Part shown: in pieces, positions 23,092 to 30,817 of the stretch | Position numbering within the stretch: position 1 is the stretch's first letter | How the letters are laid out: every line of letters starts with the position of its first letter | Source of the DNA: Methanocorpusculum petauri | GTDB lineage: Archaea; Halobacteriota; Methanomicrobia; Methanomicrobiales; Methanocorpusculaceae | Direction: 5' to 3' | Assembly (NCBI RefSeq): GCF_026891975.1 | Contig: NZ_JAPTGB010000019.1 | Coordinates: 1 to 42,852 of the forward strand | Length of the DNA stretch: 42,852 nt | Position numbers and translations under genes: made by a program | The notes under the pieces: generated by a model | The model's database searches: none | What the model saw: the letters and a program-made list of their open reading frames with translations, nothing else | Told to the model about the DNA's origin: nothing

Positions 23092-26064
23092 TTAGTTTCT
23101 GCGGAGTACGAGGAGTGCTACTGCACCAAGTCCTGCGAGTGCAATGAATGCGCCGAAGCCCGGAGTCTGGGTCGGTGCAGTGGTTGCAGTTGTGGTTGCA
23201 GTGGTGGTTGCCGGAGCACCGGTCTCGGTCGGCTTCGGGGTGTCCGGAAGCTTCTCGACAAGGTTGAAGTCAGTCGTGGTGGTGACGTCAACTTCGATAC
23301 CGTTCACCTTAATGGTGTACTGGTCAAGTTTCCAGTTGGTGGTGTCGACATCGACGGACCACGTGTTGTCAGAACCTTCACCTGCAACAACCTTAGTGGT
23401 TTGAGAGACACCGGAGGTGGTAGAGGTGGAGGTCTTGTCAACTGCAGTGAAGGATGAAGACATCACTTCAACAAGGATCTGATCATCGACTGCAAGGTTA
23501 GTAGTACCGGAAATGGTGAACTTGGATCCTGCTGCCTGGTCTCCCGGGCTGTTGATTCTGATCCACGGTGCTGCAACGGTGAACGTGAGCTTGGTGTAGA
23601 TATCATCGATGTTTGCATCATCGATCATCTTGGTCAGCGCATCTGCTGCCTGGGATCCCTGAAGTTTGTTGTCTCCCCACACAACGAAGGAACCCTGCTG
23701 GGAACCGCCGGTGGTGGAGTTCACAATCTGGAAGTACTTGTAGTCGTCAGACTCGTCAACAAGCATTGCGTCGAAGTTGTTGTTGTACATCGGGTGCTGA
23801 ACAACGACGAAGTACTGGTTGGAGGACATCGAGTTGCTGATGTCGATCTTCTTCTCGTAGGTTCCATCGTCTTCGACAGTGATGGAGTGGTCTTCGAAGA
23901 AGTTCGGGCCGAAGATGTAGAGCATCAGGTTGTTTGGTTTGCCTTCTGCGGTTCCGCGGACGTAGAGTTTGTCGCCCTGTGCGATGATGGTTCCGGACGG
24001 AACTGCGGACAGGAACGGCTGCTTCAGGTTCACGGAAACGGTTGCATACTCGGAGTCGGACAGCTTGACTGCTTTACCGTTAGTTGCGTACTTCGAAGTG
24101 CTGTCTGATGCATCTGATGCTTTACCGTTGGTGAGTCTGCTGGTTGCATAGATGGTGTATGCACCAGTGTCTAGTGCGATCTTGGAGGTATCCCACTTGT
24201 ACTCCCAGGTGTCGTCAGTCTTGACAGCTACCGGGTTCTCGGAAAGGCGTGCATCTATCTTCTTCGGAAGGTCTTTGAGAACGATACCATTTGCATTGAG
24301 GTTCTGTCCGGTCAGGAACAGGAAGACAAGGTCACTATCGGTGTTGGTTCCGGTGAGTTTGATTTCGTCACCGATGTAGTAGGAACCGTCACCGGATGCG
24401 GAGATAGTTAATGCACCTTTCTCAACTTTGACTTTGACTTTGTCGTAGTCGCCAGCGTCAAGTTTACCGTCTTTGTCGTAGCCCTGCACTTTGATGGTGT
24501 AGGTCTTGTCTTCGGTGTTTTCTGCAGTGTTGAACTGGATGGTGCGTTTACCGCTTGCATCCGTCTTGAAGTTTGCACCTGCGATCTGACCGTCAGTTGT
24601 TTTCATATCGGAGCCAGACTGATATCCGCTCTGTCCAGACTGGAGGGTCGGGATCTTGTCGGTGGTGGTCTTGTAGTCTTCAATGAACACTGCGTAGACG
24701 GTCTGTGCTTTACCGCTGATGGTGACTGTGAACGGGTTGCTGCGGACAACGGAGTCCTTGGCTGCCGTGATGGTCAGGGTGCTGCTCTGCAGGGTGAAAG
24801 AGATCGTGTTGGATTTCTTTGCGTAGTCTGCGAAGCACTGCGGAGACGTGTACTCTGCCTGTGCAGTGTAGGTTCCTGCAGCTGCATTATCGCCTGCTGC
24901 GGTCCAGCCGGCGTTAGTCTGGGATGCAGTCAGGAGTTTGTTGTTGTAGTCTACCTTACCGAACTGCGTGGTCTTACCGGAAACAGGGGTGGTGAACACA
25001 ATCTTTGCAGTTGCACCAGTACCTGCAGTTTCATTGTAGTATGCCGGACCAACTTTTGGTGCGTTGATCAGGAAAGAGACAACAGTGTCTTTGTTGACGT
25101 TTTTACCGTCAATAGAATCACCAGCAGTTGCACCGGTTGCAGTGTTCGTGGTCAGTTCTGCCTGAATGGAGAGTTCCGGATACCAGATGTTGATGTATGG
25201 TGCTTCTGGATCCCATCCGTCGGTAAGGTAGTACACACCGTAGTTGTTGCCAACGACATCCTCAGTCAGATAGAACACACCGTTTGCATCAGAGGAAATC
25301 TGGTTGACAACTGCGGGCATCTGTCCGTCGGTGAACTTGATCAGTTTGCCTGAGGTCACGGTGTTGTTGACCGTAATGTGCTCAAAAACAAAGGCATCTT
25401 TACCCTTTGCAACATTTCTGTCAGCACCTGGGGTCGGAGTTGGTCCACTACTCAGTGCGACCTGGAAGTAGAAGGTCTGAGTATTGTCAGTAGTAGTGTA
25501 GTTGTACAATCCTGCCTCCGGAATCTGGATCGGGGTTGCACCTTTGGTTGTTGCAACTTTTCCGTCAGCGGTCTTAAACTCAGTGTCTACAGCTGGATAC
25601 TGCTGGTTTGGGAACTGTGGTGCAAAACCAGATCCTTTTGTAACAGTCCAAACCATTGCATTAAGGGCAGGATCATATGCGAATTCACCCGACTGCTTGG
25701 CAGGTTCCGTTGTAACATTAATTACATATTTTACTGCTGGGAAATTGTATGTACCTTCATAGATACCATTTTCCTGAGTCGATCCAATCGTGACATTACC
25801 ACTACTATCTGTAGTCAGGGAGTTCCCTGCATACGAGAACATGACTCCCGATGGAAGTGAGGCAACGGTACCTACTGACATATTGCCAGTTGGATCCTGG
25901 GATGCTGTATAGTTCAGCGTGTAAGTCCCAGCTGTATTAATGACCTCACTACTCGGAATTGTGGTGGTAGTGGAAACGTTAACAACCGTTGCGGATGCAG
26001 CACCAATAAAGAGTGCAACTGCAAGAAAAATCGCCAACGCGGCCATAATCTTTGTGTTTTTCAA
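23092..26064 (-). CDS. S-layer glycoprotein, PGF-CTERM anchored (copy S3)
   Basis: A 990-residue precursor. The signal peptide begins MKNTKIMAALAIF and ends GAASA. The N-terminal region of about 215 residues is copy-specific; FVFEHITVNNTVTSG then opens a part shared most closely with S4 (compare FVYEHIDVNTVVSGA there). Framework motifs are WYPELSIQAELTTN, DGKNVNKDTVVSFLINAPKVGPAYYN, AAKDSVVRSNPFTVTISG, GDGSYYIGDEIKLTGTN and KLQGSQAADALTKMID. Its first variable loop is short (EDYKTTTDKIPTLQSGQSG). It ends in the KLPDTPKPTETGAP linker, PGFGAF, helix and LRRN. The TTG start at 26062-26064 has AGGAGG upstream. Confidence 0.9.
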   Translation of the reverse strand: MKNTKIMAALAIFLAVALFIGAASATVVNVSTTTTIPSSEVINTAGTYTLNYTASQDPTGNMSVGTVASLPSGVMFSYAGNSLTTDSSGNVTIGSTQENGIYEGTYNFPAVKYVINVTTEPAKQSGEFAYDPALNAMVWTVTKGSGFAPQFPNQQYPAVDTEFKTADGKVATTKGATPIQIPEAGLYNYTTTDNTQTFYFQVALSSGPTPTPGADRNVAKGKDAFVFEHITVNNTVTSGKLIKFTDGQMPAVVNQISSDANGVFYLTEDVVGNNYGVYYLTDGWDPEAPYINIWYPELSIQAELTTNTATGATAGDSIDGKNVNKDTVVSFLINAPKVGPAYYNETAGTGATAKIVFTTPVSGKTTQFGKVDYNNKLLTASQTNAGWTAAGDNAAAGTYTAQAEYTSPQCFADYAKKSNTISFTLQSSTLTITAAKDSVVRSNPFTVTISGKAQTVYAVFIEDYKTTTDKIPTLQSGQSGYQSGSDMKTTDGQIAGANFKTDASGKRTIQFNTAENTEDKTYTIKVQGYDKDGKLDAGDYDKVKVKVEKGALTISASGDGSYYIGDEIKLTGTNTDSDLVFLFLTGQNLNANGIVLKDLPKKIDARLSENPVAVKTDDTWEYKWDTSKIALDTGAYTIYATSRLTNGKASDASDSTSKYATNGKAVKLSDSEYATVSVNLKQPFLSAVPSGTIIAQGDKLYVRGTAEGKPNNLMLYIFGPNFFEDHSITVEDDGTYEKKIDISNSMSSNQYFVVVQHPMYNNNFDAMLVDESDDYKYFQIVNSTTGGSQQGSFVVWGDNKLQGSQAADALTKMIDDANIDDIYTKLTFTVAAPWIRINSPGDQAAGSKFTISGTTNLAVDDQILVEVMSSSFTAVDKTSTSTTSGVSQTTKVVAGEGSDNTWSVDVDTTNWKLDQYTIKVNGIEVDVTTTTDFNLVEKLPDTPKPTETGAPATTTATTTATTAPTQTPGFGAFIALAGLGAVALLVLRRN

Positions 26065-26358
26065 GTGTAATTCCTCCTAAATAAGGATTCAATCCCACAG
26101 GATCAAAATTACAAATATTCGCAAAACAGAGAAGATAGCCAACCAAAAAATCCCGAAATCCCCTCTCCAAAAAAATTCACATTAAACTTCCTACCAAATC
26201 CATTCAAAAAATATACCAAATATTCCTTCGAAAACACTTCATCAATCAACGAATCACACTCCGGAGAATAACAAAATCAAATCGAATTCCGCAAACAAAG
26301 TACAACATATCAAAAAATCAGAAATTGAATCCTACCGGACACACAGACATTGAATCCT
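26065..26358 (-). promoter_or_regulatory. S3 leader: tandem boxes, promoter and SD (type A)
   Basis: Plus-strand positions: CCTCCT 26073-26078, AGGATTCAAT 26084-26093, TATA-like/GGTAGGA box 26177-26198, distal ATTGAATCCT at 26324-26333 and 26349-26358. Homology with the S2 leader continues to the iorB stop codon at 26397-26399, apart from a 13-base duplication in the A-rich tail. No gene lies in 26065-26396. Confidence 0.7.
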
Positions 26359-26396
26359 ACCAAACCAAAAAATCAAAAAAAGAAATCAAAAAAAGA

Positions 26397-26981
26397 TCAG
26401 AAACGGACCTCACGGCCCATTGCAAATGCCTGCTCATTCAGTGCAACCGTCTTCTGCGGAACATTCCGCCGCACCGCCTCAGCAAGAGACGACACCGACA
26501 ACGGAAGCTGGTGAGACGCAGCACCAAGCAGCACAATATTTGCCGCAAGAGGACTGCCCGCCTTTGTCGCAATCTCCGTTGCATCCACAAGAATCACCGT
26601 TGCCTTACCGGACTTCAGCTCGGCCACAACATCCTCCATCCGCGGCACCGGAAGTTTTGCCGAAAATACCGACGTTGGTACAACCATCTCACGATTCACC
26701 ACCATCACCCCCTCCTCCTTCAGGAAATGCCGATACCGGAGCGCCTCAAGCACATCAAACGCAATCAGAAGATCTGCAGAACCGGGCGCAATCAAAGACC
26801 CGAATTTCCCGTCAATACGTATGTGCGTCTCCACCGACCCGCCGCGCTGCGACATCCCGTGCGTTTCCGCACCGCGGACATGACGCCCTTCAATCACACA
26901 CGCATCACCCAGCACATTCGAGGCAAGAATCGTACCCTGACCACCAATACCAACAATCAGCACATCATAACTCTTCTTCAT
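26397..26981 (-). CDS. iorB: Indolepyruvate:ferredoxin oxidoreductase, beta subunit
   Basis: A 194-residue gamma-type domain of the 2-oxoacid:ferredoxin oxidoreductase family with the N-terminal GIGGQGTILASNVLGDA and the characteristic GAETHGMSQRGGSVETHIRI. With IorA it oxidatively decarboxylates aryl pyruvates to aryl-acetyl-CoA with ferredoxin. In methanogens it can run in reverse to make aromatic amino acid precursors from aryl acids. The start ATG overlaps the iorA stop by four bases (ATGA), the standard two-gene operon. The stop falls at the edge of the duplicated S3 leader sequence. Length is normal for the family. Confidence 0.93.
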   Translation of the reverse strand: MKKSYDVLIVGIGGQGTILASNVLGDACVIEGRHVRGAETHGMSQRGGSVETHIRIDGKFGSLIAPGSADLLIAFDVLEALRYRHFLKEEGVMVVNREMVVPTSVFSAKLPVPRMEDVVAELKSGKATVILVDATEIATKAGSPLAANIVLLGAASHQLPLSVSSLAEAVRRNVPQKTVALNEQAFAMGREVRF

Positions 26982-28765
26982 TGCCTCGCACCTCCGCGAT
27001 GAATCGCACCCGCAGGACAGATATCAGCACAGACACCGCATCCCGTACACAGCGCCGTAGTCACCGACGTACCATCCTCACGGATCTCCAGAGCCGGACA
27101 CCCGTACCGGATGCATGCTCCGCACTTTACACAAGTGTCTGCATCCACCACATACCGGCTTCGCTTCACGCCGTTGCGCTTGTTCATAATCACGCACGGC
27201 TGCTTTGCAATAATCACTTTCACACCCGGCTTCTCCTTTGCAGCCTTCAGCGTCTCCAGAAGATCCGTCAGATCATATGGGTCCACCGACTCCACAAATG
27301 AAACCCCGCAGGCACGCGCAAGTTCTTCCAGAGAAATCTTTGGAGACTCCACACCGGTTGCCGTCACGCCCGTGTTCGGGTTCGGCTGATGGCCGGTCAT
27401 CGCCGTAATGCGGTTGTCCAGAATGATAATCGTCTGGTTCGCATTATTATACACCGCATTGATCAGCCCGTTTACCCCTGTGTGCAGGAACGTCGAGTCA
27501 CCGATCGTTGAGACAACATCTGTCCCCGGACAGGCATGGGCAATGCCCGAACCAACTGTAACCGATGCGCCCATACAGATCGTTGTATCAACCGCGCCCA
27601 TCTGCAGACCCAGTGTGTAACAACCAATGTCACTCGGGAACACTCCATCGCGGAACACCTTCTTCATCGCATAAAACACGGAACGGTGAAGACATCCCGG
27701 ACAGAGGATCGGTGGTCTTACCGCAACAGCCTCCGGGACCGGTTCAACCGGGAAGGGATTTGCCGTGAGGAATCCGGCTTTCACCAGTGCCTTTGCAACA
27801 AGAGCCGAGGAGAACTCCCCCTCGTGCGGCAGGTATCCGTCAAGTTTTCCATGAACAATTGTCGTAGTTGCTGCCTGACGAACCGCTTCCTCGATCACCG
27901 GCATCAGTTCCTCAACAACCAGAACCTCCGTGTGCTTTGCCACAACATCCGCAAGCCATTTTTGATCGATCGGATACGCACCGATACGGATCAGGGAAAC
28001 ATCCTCCGGCAGAATTTCTTCTACATAGGAAACGGAAATTCCTCCGGCGATCACGGCCCGTGTTCCCCGGATTTCTGCAGAGTTGTATCCGGCTTCAACC
28101 AGATACGCCGAAATCTCCGGCTGTTTCTTCGTGAGAACTGCATGAAGCGGACGGGTGTGGGCAGGAATGACCACGTACTGTTTCGGATCGCGGATAAATT
28201 CTCCTTTTCTTGGTGAGGGTGACCTCTCGCCGAGCGCCACATCGCTCTTTGAGTGGCAGATACGGGTTGTTGGCCGGAACAGTACCGGAAGAGAGAACTT
28301 CTCCGAAAGATTCCAGGCACCGGCCATCATGTCGTGAGCCTGCTGGACATCTTTTGGGTCAAGACAGGGGATCTGGGCAAACTTTGCATACATCCGCGAA
28401 TCCTGTTCGTTCTGCGAGCTGTGAGCGAAGGGATCGTCTGCGGAGAGGATGACAAATCCTCCTTTCACTCCAGTGTAAGAGGAAGTCATCAGCGGGTCTG
28501 CTGCGACGTTGAGGCCGACATGCTTCATCGTTACAATTGAGCGCAGTCCACACCAGCTTGCACCGATTGCGTTTTCGAATGCAACTTTTTCGTTGACTGA
28601 CCATTCAAGATAGTACCAGGGGTCTTTGACCCGGCGAAGTGTGTCAACGACCTCGGACGAGGGGGTTCCCGGATAGCCGGATACAAAGTCTACTCCGGCT
28701 TCCAGACATCCGTGGGCGATTGCATCATTTCCCAGGAGATATTGTTTGTTCCTCTCTTCTGCCAT
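26978..28765 (-). CDS. iorA: Indolepyruvate:ferredoxin oxidoreductase, alpha subunit
   Basis: A 595-residue subunit from the ATG at 28763-28765, preferred over the GTG five codons upstream because AGGA lies six bases before it. Domains in order: a pyrimidine-binding domain (GCLEAGVDFVSGYPGTPSSE), a linker domain, a TPP-binding domain (GCYTLG, IGDSTFLHTGVNGL, ILDN), and a C-terminal 2[4Fe-4S] ferredoxin domain with CVKCGACIRYGCPALEI and CTGCGVCADICPAGAI. It catalyses CoA- and ferredoxin-dependent oxidation of indolepyruvate and phenylpyruvates, or the reverse. The promoter area contains a long inverted repeat described separately. Confidence 0.94.
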   Translation of the reverse strand: MAEERNKQYLLGNDAIAHGCLEAGVDFVSGYPGTPSSEVVDTLRRVKDPWYYLEWSVNEKVAFENAIGASWCGLRSIVTMKHVGLNVAADPLMTSSYTGVKGGFVILSADDPFAHSSQNEQDSRMYAKFAQIPCLDPKDVQQAHDMMAGAWNLSEKFSLPVLFRPTTRICHSKSDVALGERSPSPRKGEFIRDPKQYVVIPAHTRPLHAVLTKKQPEISAYLVEAGYNSAEIRGTRAVIAGGISVSYVEEILPEDVSLIRIGAYPIDQKWLADVVAKHTEVLVVEELMPVIEEAVRQAATTTIVHGKLDGYLPHEGEFSSALVAKALVKAGFLTANPFPVEPVPEAVAVRPPILCPGCLHRSVFYAMKKVFRDGVFPSDIGCYTLGLQMGAVDTTICMGASVTVGSGIAHACPGTDVVSTIGDSTFLHTGVNGLINAVYNNANQTIIILDNRITAMTGHQPNPNTGVTATGVESPKISLEELARACGVSFVESVDPYDLTDLLETLKAAKEKPGVKVIIAKQPCVIMNKRNGVKRSRYVVDADTCVKCGACIRYGCPALEIREDGTSVTTALCTGCGVCADICPAGAIHRGGARQ

Positions 28766-28769
28766 TCTG

Positions 28770-28810
28770 TATCCTGCCACAATATATTATTCCATACGTT
28801 TGGCAGGATA
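28770..28810. promoter_or_regulatory. 10-bp inverted repeat flanking the ior promoter region
   Basis: TATCCTGCCA (28770-28779) and TGGCAGGATA (28801-28810) are perfect complements separated by 21 bases, giving arms about 31 bp apart, close to three helical turns. The spacer holds an AATATATTG TATA-like stretch. The inner arm overlaps the iorA Shine-Dalgarno region. It could be an operator for a dimeric repressor or an RNA hairpin near the start; which one is not decidable here. Confidence 0.45.
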
Positions 28811-28846
28811 AAGAGTTAAGCCTGTTCCCCTTAGCAATTCACAATT

Positions 28847-28856
28847 TATTTATATG
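28847..28856 (+). promoter_or_regulatory. TATA box of tRNA-Ile
   Basis: ATTTATATGG, centred about 40 bases before the tRNA 5' end, is a good archaeal TATA box. It predicts a transcript start near 28878 and a short 5' leader removed by RNase P. Confidence 0.55.
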
Positions 28857-28890
28857 GATAGAGCATATGTATTAGGGTAACACTCGAAAG

Positions 28891-28964
28891 GGGCCCGTAG
28901 CATAGCTAGGTGGTGCGCCCGGCTGATAACCGGGAGGTCATGAGTTCGAATCTCATCGGGCCCA
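28891..28964 (+). tRNA. tRNA-Ile (anticodon GAU)
   Basis: The acceptor GGGCCCG pairs perfectly with CGGGCCC, with discriminator A at 28964. The anticodon stem CCCGG/CCGGG holds loop CTGATAA with anticodon GAT at 28925-28927. The T-arm has TTCGAAT. No intron and no encoded CCA were seen. A T-rich run after 28968 probably terminates transcription. Confidence 0.95.
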
Positions 28965-28996
28965 CTGTTTTTGTGATTTTTTTATAGTAAAAAAAG

Positions 28997-29536
28997 TTAG
29001 TTCCGGGTCTTTTTCTGGATGTATCCGAGCGCAAGATCGAGAGCTGCGAGTACTTCTTCTTCTGCGAGATAATAGTCTCTCATTGCGGAGTAGAGCATGT
29101 AGATGATGTCGTAGCCGTAGAACTCAAGGGCGTCCTCCGGGGTAAGCGGGGATGCGTAGGTGTCGACAACGAATCCGTCGTTGGAGAACATGAGTTCGTA
29201 TAATGCGCCTTTTTCGGAGAGGACAGAGAACTGCTGGGTGACTTTTTTCTTGGGATCGTCGGGCCGGTACTCCAGCGGGGCGTCGGTTTTTCCGAGGATG
29301 ATCATTTTTTCTTCGTAGTATTTCTGGTCGTAGAGTTCGCCTTTGGTGTCCTGTTTTGCTTTGAGGAGGAACTCTGATCCGATCTCTTGGGCGATGGGGG
29401 CTACTGCGTCAATCATCCGCGAGAGAAGTGCTGCGTTCCGGCTACAGAATTCGCGGGATGCATCATCCTGTTTTTGTTTGGTTTCGCTGATGAGTGTCTG
29501 GAGGCGGTCAAATCCTTGTTCGACGATTTCGTCCAT
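28997..29536 (-). CDS. Conserved-looking protein of unknown function
   Basis: A 179-residue soluble protein without signal peptide or membrane segment; I do not recognise the family. The first 70 residues are predicted helical and could form a coiled coil (FDRLQTLISETKQKQDDASREF). The middle is charged (DDPKKKVTQQ) and the C-terminal 50 residues look helical again (TPEDALEFYGYDIIYMLYSA). No catalytic motif or cysteine pattern is visible. The ATG at 29534-29536 directly abuts a CCATATTATGG palindrome, and no good Shine-Dalgarno precedes it, so a leaderless mRNA is plausible. It is divergent from the AEC transporter, with a shared palindromic region between. Confidence 0.65.
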   Translation of the reverse strand: MDEIVEQGFDRLQTLISETKQKQDDASREFCSRNAALLSRMIDAVAPIAQEIGSEFLLKAKQDTKGELYDQKYYEEKMIILGKTDAPLEYRPDDPKKKVTQQFSVLSEKGALYELMFSNDGFVVDTYASPLTPEDALEFYGYDIIYMLYSAMRDYYLAEEEVLAALDLALGYIQKKTRN

Positions 29537-29537
29537 A

Positions 29538-29586
29538 CCATATTATGGTCGGGTCCGATAGTTTAACTATCGGTTCGGTTTTATAT
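29538..29586. promoter_or_regulatory. Divergent promoter region with a perfect 9-1-9 palindrome
   Basis: CCGATAGTTTAACTATCGG (29555-29573) is a perfect inverted repeat of 9 bp around one base. CCATATTATGG (29538-29548) beside it is a second, 5-1-5 repeat next to the minus-strand ATG. TTTTATATG near 29579-29586 resembles a TATA box for the plus-strand gene, and CGATAGT recurs at about 29592. Position between divergent genes suggests a shared operator. Confidence 0.5.
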
Positions 29587-29614
29587 GTACACGATAGTAA
29601 GGAGGTCTTGGGCT

Positions 29615-30544
29615 GTGGATTATTTTATCGCCTTAAACCAGATTTTAATTCTGTTCCTCCTTATCGGGGTGGGATTTTTCTGTAGACGTGTTGGAATTTT
29701 TAATGAGACGTCGGTTGTGTCGCTTTCGAAGTTTTTGCTGCATATCTGTATTCCGGCAATGATCATTTATTCGATGCAGATTCCGTTTACGTCGGAGCTT
29801 TTGCAAAATGGTGAGTTGCTGCTTGTGGCGGCGCTTGGGTATTATGCAGTTTCGCTGGTCGTTGCGTGGTTTGCACCGGTTTTGTTGCGTGCGAGGCATG
29901 AGGAGTACGGGGTGTTCCGGTTTATGCTGGTGTTTTCGAACTCGATGTTTATGGGGTTCCCGGTGCTGAAGATGATCTTCGGCCCTGATGCGATTTTTTA
30001 TGCGGCGATCTTTAATATTCCGTTTACGATTCTGGCGTATTCGCTGGGCATCTGGCTGCTGACTGCTCACGGAGGCGGCGAGGGGCGTCCGGTTTTTCAG
30101 CCGAAGCTGTTGTTGAATGCGGCGTTTTTTTCAACGTTTGTTGGCCTTGCGCTGTTTCTGACGTCAACGACGATTCCTGATCCGATTAACGGGTCTTTGG
30201 CGCTTTTGGATAGTGTGACGACGCCGTTGTCGTTGGTGGTGACGGGAGGGTTCCTTGCACAGCTGGATCTGTCGAAGATCTTCGGGAATGTGCGGCAGTA
30301 TTTTGTTGCGGGTATCCGGTTGCTGATTCTGCCTGCTCTGGTGTATGTGATCTTTTCGCCGTTTATTGAAAATCCACTGATTCTGGGAGTGGTGGTGGTG
30401 ACGGCGGGTATGCCGGCGGCGACGAATACGGTGATGCTTGCGTCAGAACATCGGGTGCATCCGGATATTGCGGCCCAGGGTGTGTTTATTACGACGCTGG
30501 TGAGTGTGGTTACGCTGCCGCTTCTTGCGATGTTTTTGTCGTGA
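29615..30544 (+). CDS. AEC family transporter (auxin efflux carrier-like permease)
   Basis: A 309-residue, roughly ten-helix membrane protein from a GTG start at 29615. I chose this start because GGAGGT (29601-29606) lies eight bases before it; the ATG at 29585 overlaps the TATA-like sequence. Family landmarks are the N-terminal helix LNQILILFLLIGVGFFCRR then VGIFNE, PVLKMIFG, and late-helix PAATNTVMLASEH. AEC members export or import small organic acids or amino-acid-like compounds; the substrate here cannot be read from sequence. It is divergent from the unknown 179-residue protein across a palindrome and convergent with S4. Confidence 0.85.
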   Translation: MDYFIALNQILILFLLIGVGFFCRRVGIFNETSVVSLSKFLLHICIPAMIIYSMQIPFTSELLQNGELLLVAALGYYAVSLVVAWFAPVLLRARHEEYGVFRFMLVFSNSMFMGFPVLKMIFGPDAIFYAAIFNIPFTILAYSLGIWLLTAHGGGEGRPVFQPKLLLNAAFFSTFVGLALFLTSTTIPDPINGSLALLDSVTTPLSLVVTGGFLAQLDLSKIFGNVRQYFVAGIRLLILPALVYVIFSPFIENPLILGVVVVTAGMPAATNTVMLASEHRVHPDIAAQGVFITTLVSVVTLPLLAMFLS

Positions 30545-30751
30545 GATGGGGTGTGTAATTCTTTCCGTTTTTTTTCTTCTGTGGGAGTGCGGGTCTTTGT
30601 CTTGTGATCCCATAGAACATAACCGGTTCAGACGGCACACGATTTCATTGTGTCGTGACTATTGATCGGATAGATAGTGGTGCGAACGTTCACGTGTTCG
30701 TTGTGCTGCGTGAGAATGTGTTTGGAAAAGAGCCGGGATTTTTTTCCTGGG

Positions 30752-30806
30752 AAAAGAGAGAGTGGTGTTTCTCAGGATTTCTCCTGATCGTTACTCATCT
30801 CTTTTT
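30752..30806 (-). terminator. Nested hairpin terminator of S4
   Basis: The inner stem TCAGGATTTCTCCTGA is at 30772-30787 with outer arms AAAAGAGAGAGT (30752-30763) and ACTCATCTCTTTTT (30793-30806), plus-strand positions. The flank beyond (30681-30735) matches that of S3. The region 30545-30680 otherwise shows no gene. Confidence 0.65.
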
Positions 30807-30817
30807 GTTGCACGCAG

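Noticed and set aside
26325-27301. Plus-strand frames over the S3 leader and iorB/iorA
   Set aside because: They cover iorB and iorA in antisense, give Arg/His/Pro-rich low-complexity protein and have no ribosome site.
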